6,415 bases of DNA from positions 1 to 6,415 of the forward strand of contig CAMGAL010000129.1 in NCBI GenBank assembly GCA_946007445.1. The letters run 5' to 3'. Shown here in pieces: positions 5,873 to 6,415 of this stretch. Made by a program: the position numbers and the translations under genes. The DNA comes from an uncultured Mediterranea sp. (GTDB taxonomy: Bacteria; Bacteroidota; Bacteroidia; Bacteroidales; Bacteroidaceae). Below the pieces are notes generated by a model. It saw only the letters and a list, made by a program, of their open reading frames with translations, had not been told where the DNA came from and did not search any database. Each line of letters begins with the position of its first letter. Within the stretch, counting starts at the first letter, position 1.

Positions 5873-5901
5873 GTGCAAAGATACAACGGGTGTATCTGCA
5901 C
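5873..5901. promoter_or_regulatory. Palindrome over the HU promoter (candidate operator)
   Basis: GATACA (5880-5885) and TGTATC (5891-5896) are perfect inverted repeats around ACGGG. The symmetry continues outward as GTGCA (5873-5877) and TGCAC (5897-5901), with an extra AA on the left side only. The palindrome contains the whole -7 box, so a protein bound here would block the promoter. The neighbouring HU-like protein or an outside regulator could be the ligand; this is inference. Confidence 0.45.
5876..5883 (-). promoter_or_regulatory. Bacteroidetes -7 promoter box for the HU-like gene
   Basis: On the - strand TATCTTTG matches the Bacteroidetes consensus TAnnTTTG exactly. It lies 39 nt before the HU ATG, giving a short leader of about 30 nt, of which 5843-5875 has no G in the mRNA. 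No clear TTTG is seen at the -33 position (around 5903-5908 reads GCCGAA on the - strand), so the promoter may be weak or need help. It probably also serves smalltalk and amidase. Confidence 0.6.
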
Positions 5902-5980
5902 GTTCGGCCTCTGTGGGCCTTAACGGGTCTTAATCCCAAACTATTTTGTTCATCCTGATTGGGCCGGCTCGTCAGCACTC

Positions 5981-6106
5981 CTAGCACACGGCCATCTCCA
6001 TGCCGTGCCACACCACGACGATGCGGTGCAGCTGGGTGTGGCCGACGAGTTGCTGCACCGTCTGGCTGGCAGCGTAGCGACGGGGCCGGAAGTAGCAGAA
6101 GAAGCG
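5981..6106 (-). pseudogene. Coding-like frame without a start (possible decayed small gene)
   Basis: On the - strand a frame ends RRYAASQTVQQLVGH, then TQLHRIVVVWHGMEMAVC and TAG (5981-5983). From RFFCYFRPRR onward 38 of 41 codons end in G or C, the same bias as the real genes around it, and the residue mix looks like protein (VVVWHGMEM). The frame is open up to a TAG at 6194-6196, but no ATG exists except two just before the end, and the N-terminal part overlaps the 13-bp hairpin and 23-bp repeats. It may be the C-terminus of a small protein whose start was destroyed or shifted, or one using CTG or GTG; a -1 shift would join it to the frame starting GTG at 6192. I do not recognise the family. 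Chance is possible in GC-rich DNA. Confidence 0.35.
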
Positions 6107-6111
6107 GCAGG

Positions 6112-6153
6112 CTGCAGGGGGCAGGAGCCAATGGCTGTCACTGCCCCCTGCAG
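6112..6153. repeat. Perfect 13-bp inverted repeat (strong hairpin)
   Basis: CTGCAGGGGGCAG (6112-6124) and CTGCCCCCTGCAG (6141-6153) are perfect complements around a 16-nt loop, inside which AGCC (6126-6129) and GGCT (6133-6136) can pair further. It lies about 60 bp downstream of the DUF4248 stop. No T-run follows on either strand, so it is not a typical intrinsic terminator, but it could still separate the DUF4248 and HU transcripts or stabilise an RNA end. Confidence 0.65.
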
Positions 6154-6199
6154 ATGGCTGTCGGCAGAGTCTTCGGATGGCTGTCGGTACACCCTAAGG
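6131..6199. repeat. Three direct repeats with exact 23-bp spacing
   Basis: ATGGCTGTC occurs at 6131, 6154 and 6177, exactly 23 bp apart. The second and third units share the longer core ATGGCTGTCGG and 17 of 23 positions; the first unit keeps the 9-bp core but its rest is the right arm of the 13-bp hairpin. About two helical turns apart, the cores would face the same side of DNA, as in iterons or regulator arrays. It may also be the trace of a local duplication. Confidence 0.5.
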
Positions 6200-6210
6200 A
6201 GTGCGGTGCG

Positions 6211-6405
6211 TCAGTCGCCCAGGTAGTAGCGGATGAGCCGCACCTCCTGCAGGGTGAGCAGCCGGCGGCCATCGAACTTGCGGCCTCCCTCGGTCAGGCG
6301 GCTGTAGAGCTCGGGGCAACCGTGAATCCAGGCGGTGAGCCGACGCACGGCGGCCCGGGGAGTGGCGTCGGGGAAGTAGGAACGGGCTAAATCAATACGT
6401 TTCAT
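6211..6405 (-). CDS. DUF4248-family small protein (64 aa)
   Basis: A small basic protein fitting the Bacteroidales DUF4248 family by its pattern: LARSYFPDATPRAAVRRLTAW near the start, WIHGCPEL (residues ~26-33), then LLTLQEVRLIRYYLGD at the end. The family length is about 65-80 residues, so this copy is complete. The predicted fold is short helices, with a C-terminal part that looks like a helix-turn-helix-type unit; DNA binding has been suggested but is not shown. It starts with ATG at 6403-6405, only 10 bp from the window edge, so its promoter is outside. It is the first gene of the - strand module and is separated from the HU-like gene by 374 bp. No catalytic residues are visible. Confidence 0.8.
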   Translation of the reverse strand: MKRIDLARSYFPDATPRAAVRRLTAWIHGCPELYSRLTEGGRKFDGRRLLTLQEVRLIRYYLGD

Positions 6406-6415
6406 ACGGGTTTCG

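Noticed and set aside
5906..5919. Short inverted repeat GGCC..GGCC upstream of the HU promoter
   Set aside because: A 4-bp arm is expected by chance in this GC-rich sequence.
5959..6390. A + strand frame of 143 codons opposite the DUF4248 gene
   Set aside because: It is antisense to a recognisable gene and its composition (Gly, Ala, Arg, Pro-rich) is typical of the opposite strand of GC-rich coding DNA.

Overview
The window looks like a GC-rich member of the Bacteroidales. The evidence is the gene content (a DUF4248 protein, a long HU-like DNA-binding protein with a disordered tail, a 'smalltalk' micropeptide and a T7-lysozyme-type amidase beside a surface-polysaccharide operon), a match to the Bacteroidetes -7 promoter element (TATCTTTG), and leaders without Shine-Dalgarno sequences. 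The genus cannot be fixed from this sequence alone.

Left part (1-4330, + strand): the 3' end of a polysaccharide operon. In order it holds the C-terminal end of a membrane-anchored family-2 glycosyltransferase, two GT4-type glycosyltransferases, and a Wzx/TuaB-type flippase. Each junction overlaps (ATGA, ATGA, then 8 bp), so the genes are probably translationally coupled. The three transferases would add sugars to a lipid-linked repeat unit at the cytoplasmic face and the flippase would move it across the inner membrane.

Middle (4331-4539): a convergent intergenic gap. It contains a REPIN-like element, two oppositely oriented GTAG-headed REP hairpins, and a weak AT-rich hairpin next to the amidase stop.

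Right part (4540-6405, - strand): transcription runs from high to low coordinates through DUF4248 protein, a 200-bp region with a hairpin, 23-bp repeats and a coding-like frame without a start, HU-like protein, a 34-aa smalltalk peptide, and amidase. The HU promoter carries a palindrome spanning the -7 box. The leaders of HU, smalltalk and amidase all have long stretches with no G in the mRNA. Two are built from 7- or 8-bp tandem units.

This small-gene module recurs next to capsule loci in Bacteroides (from general knowledge, not searched here) and has no settled function. The most interesting reading is that the smalltalk peptide looks like a lipoprotein signal peptide with almost no mature part, directly upstream of a peptidoglycan amidase that lacks an export signal. 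That suggests a very small lysis or envelope-permeability cassette, which is a hypothesis only.
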